Shown here piece by piece: positions 42,252-51,479 of a stretch of DNA of 64,000 nucleotides; the first letter of the stretch is position 1; each line of letters opens with the position of its first letter. The notes under the pieces are model-generated. The model was not told the origin of the DNA. It saw only the letters and a list, made by a program, of their open reading frames with translations, and ran no database searches. The position numbers and the translations under genes are program-made. Origin of the DNA: Prosthecobacter debontii (lineage in GTDB: Bacteria > Verrucomicrobiota > Verrucomicrobiia > Verrucomicrobiales > Verrucomicrobiaceae); the NCBI RefSeq assembly GCF_900167535.1, contig NZ_FUYE01000014.1:101933-165932 (forward strand), written 5' to 3'.

Positions 42252-43970
42252 ATGTCTCTCCTCGACCGTTTGGAACGCGTCTTCTTCTGGCTCTCTGGAG
42301 CCTCTGCCGATAACCTTGAGATCTGCCCTGCTTGGGAAAGACGCAAGTATGTGGCCTTCGGAGCCACCGTGCTGGTGCCCTGCACCTTCGCCACCATTGC
42401 CTGTGCCTACGCCATTTCCACGCTCACGGATAACTGGCTGGTCATCGCTCCCGTCTCGCTGGTCTGGGCCTTCATCATCCTGACGGTGGACCGCGCCCTG
42501 CTAGCCACCTACCGAGCTTACCAGAATATCTTTCGCAAGCTGATGCAGTTCAGCCTGCGCATCGTGGTGGCAGCGCTTATGGGCATCACCATCTCGCACC
42601 CGCTGACGCTGTTGCTCTTCAAGGACACGATCAATTCCGCCATCGAAAACGAGCGGCAGGTGGAGATCGAGGCCATGCGCAAGCAGGCCACCGATCAAAA
42701 AGCCCTCGTCGAGGCGCGCATCAAACCGCTGGAAGCCGAAATCGCCACCCAGCGCGAAGCCTGGAACTCCAGCTTCAACGCGAAGTTCCTCGATGAAAAT
42801 GGGAAGCCCGTCGAACAACCGCTGACCGAAGATGAAAAGAAGGCCAAGGCTGAACGCGATGCCAAAATCAGCGACGCGGTGGCCCCGGGCAAAACCCGAC
42901 TGGAAGCTCTGGATGCCGAGATGGCCAAGCTAAGTGCCGACTACCAGAAAATCGCCGCTGAACTCAATCACTGGCAGACTGAGTTTGAAAAAGAAGTCAA
43001 TGGTCAGCGCAGCGGTATCGTCGGTCTCGGCCCACGGGCGAAGAGCATTCAAGAAGATCAACTCACCTGGCGCCGGGCTGAATCAGCCCGTCTCAGCGGT
43101 GTGCTGGATACGATGACGCAAAACCGCGTCACTCTCGTTGCCGAGATCAAAGCCGCTGAAGATGGGGTCAACGCCGCCCTGGACGCCAAGGCCGCTGAAG
43201 AAGCCGCCAAACTCAAAGCGGAAGAGGCCCGCATTCTGGCTCTGAAGCAGCAGGTGCAGCAGCAACAGGCCGATGCCTTTGTCGGCCAGCAAAACGCCAT
43301 TCGTGAAACACTCAAAACCCAGATCGATGCCCTGCTTCTCCAACTGAAAAGTCTGCATGAAGAGATCGCACGTCTCACGATTGATGAAGAAACGCGCGTC
43401 ACCAAGCTGCGTGAGGAGCCCCGTCGCGATATCCTGACACAGACCCTAGCGCTTCACGATCTCTTTGAAAATGGAGCCGAGGGAGGGCAGTTCGCCTTCA
43501 TCGCTTATCTCGTGCTCTCCGCCTTGTTCATGCTGGTGGATACCATTCCCCTAGTCGTGAAGTTTTTCTCCAAACCCGGCCCCTATGACACCCTCGTGGA
43601 CTGCGATGAAGTGAAGTATGATCGTGAGCGACTCGCCTTCCTGAAAAGCTTTGATCGCTATATGAAGCAACTCGTCGAGAGTCCCTTCCTGCACATCACT
43701 CAAAACCGCCCGCTGGAACGAGCTCTCATCGAAGGTGTGGATCGCAGCCGCGCCGCCAAGGCCTTCCTCGAACACCTCATGGAACTGGAGCAAGCCTTCC
43801 AGGAAAAAGTGCGACTTGAGCGCGAACGCCTCGCCACGACCGGGGGCATCGCCAACAAGGCCGAGATGCTGGAGGAAATGGCCACCGCTTTCTATGCCGA
43901 TCTGCGTCAGCGCATGGAGTCTTTCTTCCATGACGATGGCCGCCGCACGCCGCTGACGGCGCGGGGATGA
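42252..43970 (+). CDS. DUF4407 membrane protein with long coiled coil
   Basis: 572 aa. The N-terminus has the DUF4407 arrangement: RVFFWLSGASADNLEICPAW, two helix pairs (about 35-80 and 95-125) with the motif IILTVDRALLATYR between them. A long charged coiled coil (about 130-390) follows and a last helix AYLVLSALFMLVDTIPLVVK near 420, then a soluble C-terminus. Function is unknown; the family is widespread and often lies near signalling genes. The kinase fusion gene follows after 145 bases. Confidence 0.87.
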   Translation: MSLLDRLERVFFWLSGASADNLEICPAWERRKYVAFGATVLVPCTFATIACAYAISTLTDNWLVIAPVSLVWAFIILTVDRALLATYRAYQNIFRKLMQFSLRIVVAALMGITISHPLTLLLFKDTINSAIENERQVEIEAMRKQATDQKALVEARIKPLEAEIATQREAWNSSFNAKFLDENGKPVEQPLTEDEKKAKAERDAKISDAVAPGKTRLEALDAEMAKLSADYQKIAAELNHWQTEFEKEVNGQRSGIVGLGPRAKSIQEDQLTWRRAESARLSGVLDTMTQNRVTLVAEIKAAEDGVNAALDAKAAEEAAKLKAEEARILALKQQVQQQQADAFVGQQNAIRETLKTQIDALLLQLKSLHEEIARLTIDEETRVTKLREEPRRDILTQTLALHDLFENGAEGGQFAFIAYLVLSALFMLVDTIPLVVKFFSKPGPYDTLVDCDEVKYDRERLAFLKSFDRYMKQLVESPFLHITQNRPLERALIEGVDRSRAAKAFLEHLMELEQAFQEKVRLERERLATTGGIANKAEMLEEMATAFYADLRQRMESFFHDDGRRTPLTARG

Positions 43971-44115
43971 TCATGTCAGAGAGCGGTGCGCACCTGGGGT
44001 GCGAAATTTCTTGAGGAGCACCAAGCCTCAGCTTCATCAGCAGGCGAAGCTTGACCTGGGGCGGTTGAATGCTGCACACTGAATATTTTCCAGCCTTCGT
44101 TGTCCAACTTCCTGC

Positions 44116-46656
44116 ATGACCGTCGCCCCTGTCCGCACCGCGCCAGAGATTCGTGACCATGAGACCCTACGTCTCATCGGACGCGGGGCCTACGGTGAGG
44201 TCTGGATGGCTCGCTCCGTGACGGGTGCCCTGCGAGCGGTCAAGGTGGTCTGGCGTGAGGACTATGATCATGCGGACTCCTTTGAGCGCGAGTTTGAGGC
44301 GATCAAACGTTACGAACCGATCTCCCGCCGCCATCCCGGGCTGGTGCCCATTCTTCAAGTCGGCCGCAGTGATGAGCAGGGTTTCTACTACTATGTCATG
44401 GAGTTGGCGGATGACCTCGCCACAGGCCGTGACATCCGCCCCGAGGACTACAAGCCGCACACGCTGGGGCTGGAGATGCGCCGGGACAAGCGGATCAAAG
44501 CCGACCGCTGCCTGAAGATCGGTGCCAATGTGGCCGAGGGCCTCCAGTATCTGCACGAGAACAAGCTCATCCACCGGGATGTAAAACCCTCCAACCTCAT
44601 CTTCATCGATGGAGCTTGCCGCTTGGCCGATATCGGATTGGTGGCGCTACTCGGACAGCGCAGCTTCGTCGGCACGGAGGGATTTGTGGCGCCCGAAGGC
44701 CCGGGCTCACCCGAGTCAGATATTTTCTCGCTCGGCATGGTTTTGTATGAAGCCAGCACAGGCAAAGACCGCCTGGATTTCCCAGACATCCCCTCCTGCA
44801 CGGAGAGTGGGGATAAGCTTGCCATCTGGCAGCGTCTGCATCGGGTCATCTGCACCGCTTGTGCGCCTAAGGCCAAGGACCGCTACAACAGCGCCCATGA
44901 GATGACTCTGGACCTGCGCGGCCAACCCCTGCCCTCGCGTCGGCTGGTGTGGTATTGGGCCGCGGCGGGCATGATGACGCTCACGCTCGCGGTAGGCTTC
45001 GGCATGTGGCTGGCCCAACGTCAGGGCGGCCTCACCCTGGAGGTGCAAAAAGGCACCCCGATGCTCACCATCAAGACCGAGCCTGAAGGGGCTGAGGTCT
45101 TCGCCGGAGAGGATACGCTGGGGATCACGCCTCTCACGCTCAACCCCGAGGAAGGCGTGCCGGTCATCTATCAGCTCCGCCTGCCCGGTCACAAGCAGAT
45201 GGAGATTGAGCACATCGCCAATCGCTCCCGCCCGGCGGAATACGATCTGCGCCTTGAAGCCACTCGCCTCCCCCAGCCCGGTGAACGCTGGACCAATAGC
45301 CTCGGCATCGCTTTCAAACCCGCCCAGAGTGGCCACATCAGTGCCCAGCCCATCGAGATCAAATACTTCAAGCGCTTCCTCGAAGCCACCGGCCGCTCCT
45401 TTGAGGGCAAAGTCGTCCGCGCCTCTCTCACCGATACTGGCAAGGACGCCTCCTACTTCGTCGTCGTGCCGGTGGGAGATGCGGAAGCCTTCCGCTTTTG
45501 GATGACCGATACGGATCGTGCCGCCGGCGTGCTCAGCCAAGAGCATCACTATGAGGTGGAGCCCTTCTACTATGTGGAAAGCGGCAGCGGCAGTAACGAA
45601 GACATGCCGGAAGACCGAGATAGTGAAGGCAACCTCGCCAGTGAAGAGAAAAACTGGCAGGCCTTCCATCTGCGCGTGGAACGTCAGACCTACGGCAGCG
45701 TCGTCATCCGCACCTCCCCTGAAAAGGTGCGTGTGTTCCAATATGATGAGTTTCTCGGTTATACCCCCCTCGAGCTGCCCCGTGTGCGCAGTGGCCTGGT
45801 GGAGTATGAGCTGCGAGAAGAGGGCTTTTCCGATGTCGTCTTAGAGGGCGAGGTGAAGCCCGGTGCACTGCTGGAGCTGTTCTCCGACATGCAGACCCGC
45901 CAAGCCGTAACCTTCGGTCGTGAGTGGAAAGCCAATGGTCTGGGTTTGCGCCTCGTGCCGCTGGGTGAGGTCATGATTGCCGCCGTGGAAACCCGCCGCC
46001 GGGATTACCTGGAGTTTGCTAAAGCCACCAATGCCCGCCGTCCCGGCAATCAAGATGCCGATGGCCGTGGCGGCACCCAACCCATCGTGGGCATTGATCG
46101 AGATGAGGCACGCGCCTTCTGTGAATGGCTGACGGAAAGAGAGCGGAATGCCGGTCTGATCGGCGCTAAAGATCGTTATCGCCTCCCCACTGATGAAGAG
46201 TGGAGCCGTGCGGTTGGTCTGCCCCTGGAGCGTGGCAGCACACCAGCAGAGCGCAATGGCCGCATCCGCGGGATCTATCCCTGGGGCTTTGACTGGCCGC
46301 CTCCGCCAAATGTAGAAAACCTCGCCGACATTCACGCCGGACGTAAGGCGAACATGGAACACTTCATTCCCGGCTATGAAGATCGCTTCCCCCAACTCGC
46401 TCCCGTGGGGGCCTTCGCGCCTAATGAGCGCGGTATCTGTGCCCTCGGCGGTAACGTGGCCGAATGGGTGGACACCGATTTCGACAGCTCAAGCAAAACG
46501 GACCCCAAAACCAAAAAGATCATGGGCACCGTGCGCGGGGGTAGCTGGCAGACCGCCAATCCAGATGAGCTACTCTCCTCCGTGCGCGTTCCCATGTCCG
46601 TCGATTCACGTCGGCCCACAGTCGGTTTCCGGATTGTGCTGGAGCGGGGCAAGTAA
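44116..46656 (+). CDS. Ser/Thr kinase - TM - PEGA - SUMF1-like fusion
   Basis: 846 aa. A Hanks-type kinase domain (about 14-270) has the loop IGRGAYGEVW, Lys43, HRDVKPSN with Asp155, and ADIG (Asp172) in place of DFG. One membrane helix (about 277-299) leads outside the cytoplasm. Two PEGA-like domains follow (MLTIKTEPEGAEVFAGEDTL and VVIRTSPEKVRVFQYDEFLG), then a C-terminal formylglycine-generating-enzyme-like domain (YRLPTDEEWSRAVGL, ALGGNVAEWVDTDF, GTVRGGSWQT, RPTVGFRIV). The FGE catalytic cysteines are not seen near the GGSW motif, so that domain is probably a ligand-binding fold. It likely phosphorylates cytoplasmic targets in response to a periplasmic cue. Confidence 0.92.
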   Translation: MTVAPVRTAPEIRDHETLRLIGRGAYGEVWMARSVTGALRAVKVVWREDYDHADSFEREFEAIKRYEPISRRHPGLVPILQVGRSDEQGFYYYVMELADDLATGRDIRPEDYKPHTLGLEMRRDKRIKADRCLKIGANVAEGLQYLHENKLIHRDVKPSNLIFIDGACRLADIGLVALLGQRSFVGTEGFVAPEGPGSPESDIFSLGMVLYEASTGKDRLDFPDIPSCTESGDKLAIWQRLHRVICTACAPKAKDRYNSAHEMTLDLRGQPLPSRRLVWYWAAAGMMTLTLAVGFGMWLAQRQGGLTLEVQKGTPMLTIKTEPEGAEVFAGEDTLGITPLTLNPEEGVPVIYQLRLPGHKQMEIEHIANRSRPAEYDLRLEATRLPQPGERWTNSLGIAFKPAQSGHISAQPIEIKYFKRFLEATGRSFEGKVVRASLTDTGKDASYFVVVPVGDAEAFRFWMTDTDRAAGVLSQEHHYEVEPFYYVESGSGSNEDMPEDRDSEGNLASEEKNWQAFHLRVERQTYGSVVIRTSPEKVRVFQYDEFLGYTPLELPRVRSGLVEYELREEGFSDVVLEGEVKPGALLELFSDMQTRQAVTFGREWKANGLGLRLVPLGEVMIAAVETRRRDYLEFAKATNARRPGNQDADGRGGTQPIVGIDRDEARAFCEWLTERERNAGLIGAKDRYRLPTDEEWSRAVGLPLERGSTPAERNGRIRGIYPWGFDWPPPPNVENLADIHAGRKANMEHFIPGYEDRFPQLAPVGAFAPNERGICALGGNVAEWVDTDFDSSSKTDPKTKKIMGTVRGGSWQTANPDELLSSVRVPMSVDSRRPTVGFRIVLERGK

Positions 46657-46681
46657 ACAGGTCTCGCTCGGCGTTGTGAGC

Positions 46682-46724
46682 AAAAAAAAAACATCCTGAG
46701 AGTTAAAGTTAACCGCTCAGGATG
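46682..46724 (-). terminator. Rho-independent terminator of pyrH
   Basis: Read on the minus strand: stem CATCCTGAG/CTCAGGATG (46692-46700 with 46716-46724) followed by a run of ten T (46682-46691). It lies 37 bases after the pyrH stop. It could also dampen read-through from the kinase gene. Confidence 0.85.
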
Positions 46725-46760
46725 CTGATTTTAAAAATCGATACTGCTGCCAATGCTGCG

Positions 46761-47507
46761 CTAAGCATCCTTGCCCGAGGCATTCACCAGGGTGCCCATT
46801 GATTCGCCAACGAGAGCGCGGCGGATATTGTCCGGCTCGTTCATGCTAAAGACGATGATCGGCATGTTGTTCTCCATGCAGAGGGAGAAAGCCGTGGCGT
46901 CCATAACTTTGAGCTGCTTGGTCAGGCAGTCGTGGAAGCTGATGGTATCAAAACGGACCGCATCAGGATTCTTGTTCGGGTCTGAGCAGTAAATGCCGTC
47001 CACCTTGGTGGCCTTGAAGACACAATCCGCACCAACTTCACTGGCGCGCAAAGCGGCGGTGGTGTCGGTGGAGAAGAAGGGGTTACCTGTGCCTGCGGCA
47101 AAGATCACCACGCGACCGAGTTCCAGGTGACGGGTGGCCACTCGGCGAATGAAGGGCTCCGCCACGTTTTTCATCTCAATGGCGCTCTGCACACGCGTCG
47201 GCACATCCATGGCCTCCAGCATGGACTGAAGCGCCAGAGAGTTCATCACCGTCGCCAGCATGCCCATGTAGTCCGCCGTCGCGCGCTCCATGCCTTTGTT
47301 GCTGGCACTGACGCCACGCCAGAAGTTACCACCGCCGACGACCACGGCGATTTCCAGCCCGGTCTGGTGAGCGGCTTTGATCTGGGCCGCAATGTCCTCC
47401 ACGATGGGAGGTGAAATATTGTCGGTGCTGCCTGGCTCTCGAAGAGCCTCACCGCTGAGTTTGAGAAGAACGCGCCTAAATTTCCGTGTGCCTGTGTGAT
47501 CGCCCAT
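46761..47507 (-). CDS. pyrH: UMP kinase
   Basis: 248 aa from the ATG at 47507 (an in-frame ATG at 47534 adds 9 residues). Amino-acid-kinase fold motifs: RRVLLKLSGEAL, VVVGGGNFWRG, the ADYMGMLATVMNSLALQSML block, GTGNPFFSTDTTAALRASE, and CVFKATKVDGIY. These identify hexameric bacterial UMP kinase, which makes UDP from UMP and ATP. In many genomes pyrH lies between tsf and frr; here it is alone, with its own terminator. Confidence 0.95.
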   Translation of the reverse strand: MGDHTGTRKFRRVLLKLSGEALREPGSTDNISPPIVEDIAAQIKAAHQTGLEIAVVVGGGNFWRGVSASNKGMERATADYMGMLATVMNSLALQSMLEAMDVPTRVQSAIEMKNVAEPFIRRVATRHLELGRVVIFAAGTGNPFFSTDTTAALRASEVGADCVFKATKVDGIYCSDPNKNPDAVRFDTISFHDCLTKQLKVMDATAFSLCMENNMPIIVFSMNEPDNIRRALVGESMGTLVNASGKDA

Positions 47508-47647
47508 GTAGTGTGGATTTGACACGTCATACATGAAGCGACCCGTGATGCAAAGACATTTCGGGTCAGGTTTTCGGACGAAGCGGACCGTTTGGACGCC
47601 TCGGAACGCAATCGGAACACTTTTGTATCATTGCGCCAGAAAGGCCA

Positions 47648-47998
47648 CTAGTCACCGCTCACTTCAATCGCTTCACACTTGTCCTGCCAACCCGGAAAAT
47701 TCCAGACATTGGGGAAGCCGGAGCACTGCATGGGCTTCACCGACTGAATGCGACAGACATTCACGCCTTCAAGGAAAAGACATTCGCCATTCGGCTTATC
47801 AATGATGGAGAGTCCCGTGCGGCTGATGTTCAAACGGGTGCAGTCACGGATGAACTCCTCCTCCGGCATGCCGATAAACTCCGCGATGGCGGTCACCTCC
47901 CTCGCGGTGACATTCACATCCCCGGGCCAGCGACAGCAGTTGCCACAACGCTGGCATTGGTAATAGGGCTTGGGTTTGTCAAGGGCTGGAAGCGACAT
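47648..47998 (-). CDS. YkgJ-family cysteine cluster protein
   Basis: 116 aa from the ATG at 47998; the longer open frame upstream overlaps the divergent gene and is not favoured. The CxxCGxCC motif CQRCGNCCRWPG is near residue 15, and further cysteines lie at GECLFLEG, VCRIQSVKPMQCSGFP and DKCEAI. The pattern is that of YkgJ/UPF0153 (zinc- or iron-sulfur-binding) proteins. Function unknown. It is divergent from the 48011 gene with almost no gap. Confidence 0.85.
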   Translation of the reverse strand: MSLPALDKPKPYYQCQRCGNCCRWPGDVNVTAREVTAIAEFIGMPEEEFIRDCTRLNISRTGLSIIDKPNGECLFLEGVNVCRIQSVKPMQCSGFPNVWNFPGWQDKCEAIEVSGD

Positions 47999-48010
47999 GG
48001 GGAAAACTAT

Positions 48011-48820
48011 ATGACTCGCAAGGATGCTGGAGGCTGGCATATTGCTGGAATGATCCGGCTCTTGCAACGTATGGATGACAGCCAGCCCCGACATGGGGAA
48101 GGCGGTGCCTCCACGTCGCTCCCCCACAGCGTCACGGTGTTAGCTGATGCCGATGAATCTGCCGAAACTGCGCTGGAAGATTGGTCGCGGGGACTGGACT
48201 GGGTGCAGTGGCTCTTCTCCAGCATCCGACAGAGACACAGCGGCCTTTACTTTCATGCCGCCGGGCTGCCAAACACGGGTCTTTATCCGCGTGCCACACT
48301 CAGTCATCAGGCCCTGGCCGCCCGCTGGGAAAACTTCCTGCAGAGTGAGTTGCGCGGCTCTCTCGGCAGTACGCTCCTTCAGGCTTGGCAGGCTGTCCAA
48401 GAGCAGAATCTCAACCGTCTTATCGAGCAGGACGCCGCTCTGGATGAATCCCTGCCTCCCGCTCTCCGCGCCAGCAGCCGGGAAGCGGGTGAACGCCTCC
48501 TGCAAGGAACTCGTGGTGCCCGCTATCAGGGTCTGCTCGGTCGCTACCGTGCCCTGAAAGAAGAAGGCAAAACCCCGGGGCATTTCTTCCTCGTCTGGGC
48601 TGCTGTAGCCCATTTTTTCCAACTCAGCCTGACCAACGTCATCGCGGAATACATCCGCCTGGAATGGGAACTCGCCGCGCGTCAGGTCAATCCGCAAGCA
48701 GCTCCCCTGCCGCTGGAGAAAATCACCCGCCTGACCAGCCAACTCATGCACAGTGGCACCCCAGGCCTACGCCTGCTAAGCGACGCTGATGCGCAAGACA
48801 CTGAGATGAAGGAAGCCTAA
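48011..48820 (+). CDS. Hypothetical protein, unrecognised
   Basis: 269 aa from the ATG at 48011; the frame is open to 47957 but that would overlap the YkgJ gene, and ATG 48050 is also possible. Mostly helical and soluble, with Arg/Glu-rich helices (RWENFLQSELRGSLGSTLLQ, ARYQGLLGRYRALKEEGKT) and one hydrophobic stretch (HFFLVWAAVAHFFQLSL). I recognise no family. Codon use and a clean 800-base frame support it as a gene. It is divergent from ykgJ and stands alone. Confidence 0.6.
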   Translation: MTRKDAGGWHIAGMIRLLQRMDDSQPRHGEGGASTSLPHSVTVLADADESAETALEDWSRGLDWVQWLFSSIRQRHSGLYFHAAGLPNTGLYPRATLSHQALAARWENFLQSELRGSLGSTLLQAWQAVQEQNLNRLIEQDAALDESLPPALRASSREAGERLLQGTRGARYQGLLGRYRALKEEGKTPGHFFLVWAAVAHFFQLSLTNVIAEYIRLEWELAARQVNPQAAPLPLEKITRLTSQLMHSGTPGLRLLSDADAQDTEMKEA

Positions 48821-49063
48821 GCAAGGGAAAATTTAGTGCGGGCAGGCGCTTGATCATGAGAGCAACAAATCGGGTTCAGCTTAATGCCGACTCTTCGAAG
48901 AGCGCGAACATGTACCCTCAGGCCTGCTCAGAGGCATCCGTTCGGCAGCCGTCGGTCCATGGGCACCTGCTGCGGAATGAATCCCGCGCTCCGTAACAGG
49001 TCCTCCCCCTGGTCAGCGCCCATGACCAGACAGTCCGTCCCCTGCCCCAGCGTTTTCGCTGTC

Positions 49064-50293
49064 ATGACCTTCCTCCGGCGCGCAGCTCAGGCTTTGCTTT
49101 TTTCAGCGACCATGGTTTCCCTTCCCCTCTCAGCAGCAGAGCCTTTGTTTGAGACTGTCTGTGTGTTTCCTCTCACGCCGAACAACAAGCCCAACTACCG
49201 CATCCCTGGCATCCTGCTGGCTGCGAATGGCGACCTCCTCGTCATCGCTGAGCGGCGCAATGACGGACCCGGAGACATCGGCGATCACGACATCGTCATG
49301 AAACGCAGCTCCGACCAGGGCAAAACCTGGAGCGCGGAGCACCTGATCCTGGATGATGAAAAACGCGTCACCACCGACCTGACCCTGGGGCAGGACAAGA
49401 CCGGCAAGCTGTGGATCTTCTTTCTGCGGGATAAAAAGCGCTTCCACTACCTCAGCAGCACCGACGACGGCCACACCTGGCAGGGGCCCGTGGACATCCA
49501 CGCCCAGGTGACCCAACCTGAGTGGGACCACCTCCAAGGCAAAACCAGCGACGACGAACCCGCCAACCCGAAAGGCCGCATGGCGCAGTGGGAAAAGGGC
49601 TGGGTTCAGCGCTACGGCTGCGGTCCCGGCCATGCCATGGTCCAGCTCGCCTCGGGCCGCATCGTCGTGCCCGCTCGCCACCGGGAGGACTCGGGCAAGG
49701 GGCGCCTGCGCAGTTACGCCCACTGTTTTTACAGCGATGACCAGGGGGCCACGTGGAAGCTCGGGGGCACCATTGGCATGCACACCAGCGAGTGCCAACT
49801 GGAGGAACTCGCTGATGGTCGGCTCATGGTCATCTCACGCAACGAAAGCGCGGAGGACGCCCCTGACAACCTACGCCACCTCGTCGCCGTCAGCGGGGAT
49901 GGCGGCGAGACCTGGGGACCCGTGCGGCGGGCCGAAGAGCTCATCACCCCACGCTGTCACGGCAGTGTCGAGCGCCTGAGCCTCGCTGGAAAACAGGACA
50001 AGAACCGCCTGCTCTTCGCCAGCCCCGCCGCGCCCTATCGGCAAAAAGAGCATCCCTACGGCCGCTACAACCTCACCGTGCGCCTCAGCTATGATGAAGG
50101 CGAAACCTGGACCGCAGGCCGCACCCTCTGGCCCCACCCCGGCTCTTACTCGGACCTCGTGGTCATGGATGACTTCAGCATCGGCTGCATCTACGAGCGT
50201 GCCGACAAAGGCAGCAGCCACTACTGGGATGAACTCCACTTCGCCCGCTTCAACCTAGAGTGGCTCACGCAGGGCCGGGATGCGGTGAAGTGA
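49064..50293 (+). CDS. Exo-alpha-sialidase-like BNR protein (GH33 type)
   Basis: 409 aa from the ATG at 49064; the signal peptide AAQALLFSATMVSLPLSAAE follows. It has the sialidase YRIP motif (NYRIPGILLA) and five Asp-boxes of the form S-x-D-x-G-x-T-W: SSDQGKTW, STDDGHTW, SDDQGATW, SGDGGETW and SYDEGETW. A late YSDLVVMDD segment carries the region of the nucleophile tyrosine. It is a six-bladed propeller, expected to release sialic acid or a similar sugar outside the cell. The preceding 243 bases (48821-49063) hold no gene, only a short CCCGCGCTCC repeat relic at 48983-48992. Confidence 0.9.
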   Translation: MTFLRRAAQALLFSATMVSLPLSAAEPLFETVCVFPLTPNNKPNYRIPGILLAANGDLLVIAERRNDGPGDIGDHDIVMKRSSDQGKTWSAEHLILDDEKRVTTDLTLGQDKTGKLWIFFLRDKKRFHYLSSTDDGHTWQGPVDIHAQVTQPEWDHLQGKTSDDEPANPKGRMAQWEKGWVQRYGCGPGHAMVQLASGRIVVPARHREDSGKGRLRSYAHCFYSDDQGATWKLGGTIGMHTSECQLEELADGRLMVISRNESAEDAPDNLRHLVAVSGDGGETWGPVRRAEELITPRCHGSVERLSLAGKQDKNRLLFASPAAPYRQKEHPYGRYNLTVRLSYDEGETWTAGRTLWPHPGSYSDLVVMDDFSIGCIYERADKGSSHYWDELHFARFNLEWLTQGRDAVK

Positions 50294-50382
50294 ACTGGAG
50301 TATCGAGACTCGCGAAGCGACCTCACCCCACCATCTTCGCATCAAAATAATGATATCCACTATTTGACATCCTCAAAGTTAG

Positions 50383-50628
50383 TCCACCCTGAAGAGCCAG
50401 CGTAGAGAACTCCGCCTCACCACCTTCCTCAAAACCTCTCAGCTCGATCTCGATCAGTTCACGACTGCCGTCACGTGGTGCTGGGAGCAGATTCGCGGAA
50501 ACGGCCACGCCGCCTGGGTCGTGAAACAAGCCGTCACCTTACGCGGTTTCTGCGCCAACTACCCCGGCGACATCTATGCGGAATATCTCAACCAGGAAGC
50601 GCGAGAATCCTCGAAGCGAAGACGATGA
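50383..50628 (+). pseudogene. Possible coding remnant without a start codon
   Basis: An open frame of about 80 codons that lacks ATG, GTG and TTG near its start (in-frame TAG at 50380, CTG at 50389). The translation looks real: LTTFLKTSQLDLDQFTTAVT, then WCWEQIRGNGHAAWVVKQAV, TLRGFCANYPGDIYAEYLNQ. Codon choice is like that of nearby genes. I do not recognise the family. It lies between the sialidase and the RRM gene, and may be the 3' end of a lost gene. The rest of the roughly 410-base gap holds the RRM terminator and nothing else clear. Confidence 0.35.
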
Positions 50629-50645
50629 CGGGACCTCTCATCCTC

Positions 50646-50680
50646 AAAAAAAAGGCACTGCCGCCGAAACGACAATGCCT
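50646..50680 (-). terminator. Rho-independent terminator of the RRM gene
   Basis: Read on the minus strand: a 12-bp stem from AGGCATTGTCGT to GCGGCAGTGCCT (with G-T pairs), tetraloop TTCG, then seven or eight T. It lies 24 bases after the RRM stop. Confidence 0.88.
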
Positions 50681-50704
50681 CAAGGGAGATGAGATCGGGG
50701 TCTC

Positions 50705-51058
50705 TTAGTAGCGCTTGCTGTAGCCACCTTTACCGCCGCGATCTTCACGACCGCCGCCGTAGCCGCCACGGCCACCACCACCGCCGCCACCGAAGTCACG
50801 CGGGCGTTCTTCTTTCGGGCGGGCTTCATTGACGTTGATCGCACGGCCCTGCACTTCTTTGCCATTCAGGGCTTTGATCGCTTCATTCATGGCCATGACG
50901 GAATCCATCGTGACAAACGCGAAACCGCGAGGGCGTCCAGTCATCTGATCTACAGGGAAATAAAGATCGGTCACGGTGCCGAAGTCACCGCAGAGGTCAC
51001 GAAGATCACTCTCCGTGATGTTGAAGGGCAGATTGCCCACAAACATTTTGGTATTCAT
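50705..51058 (-). CDS. RRM-type glycine-rich RNA-binding protein
   Basis: 117 aa. One RRM domain (about 1-82) with RNP2 MFVGNL and RNP1 RGFAFVTM, then a Gly/Arg-rich tail (GGGGGGGRGGYGGGREDRGG). It is like the cold-inducible Rbp proteins of cyanobacteria and other bacteria. It probably binds single-stranded RNA in the cytoplasm and may act as a chaperone at low temperature. It is monocistronic with a strong terminator; the roughly 290 bases upstream may contain a regulated leader, but no motif is certain. Confidence 0.93.
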   Translation of the reverse strand: MNTKMFVGNLPFNITESDLRDLCGDFGTVTDLYFPVDQMTGRPRGFAFVTMDSVMAMNEAIKALNGKEVQGRAINVNEARPKEERPRDFGGGGGGGRGGYGGGREDRGGKGGYSKRY

Positions 51059-51479
51059 AACGTTAGCTTGGTTCAGCTCCCCGGGATGGCTGTAACTAGC
51101 TCCGTTATCGGATTTCAGGACATCATTGAATCCTTGGAATCACCTGATGAACAACTTAGCTTAGCCTTCACCAGGATAACTTGCAGCTTTACAGTCGCCC
51201 CGTTGCTCGGGAATAGCAAGAGATGTTTTCACTCGGTGCTGGGTTGGCCAGCGGAGACCCCACCTGAAGCGGCTCATTTCTGAGGTCGCATCCCTCGAAA
51301 CAGGGGCCAAGAAAACCCAAAACTTTCTGTTAGACGAGAGAGGGAGGATGCTCACACGCGGCTTTCGACGGCCAAGATCCGTCTGGTATTTGCCCAAAGA
51401 CGCAATCAATAAGGGTTCGCTGAAACGACGGTTGGGTGAAAGACGTTTGTTTGCTCCACGCTTCCTACCTTCCAATCTC
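51059..51479. other. Divergent intergenic region, nothing firm
   Basis: 421 bases between the RRM gene (minus) and the PafA-like gene (plus). Open frames cross it but none has coding character beyond the true starts. No clear promoter, hairpin with T-run or repeat was found by eye. It must hold both promoters. Confidence 0.5.

Noticed and set aside
44060..44100. Fifth CAGT/ACTG heptad repeat
   Set aside because: Only a single ACTG unit is seen; no 7-base register.
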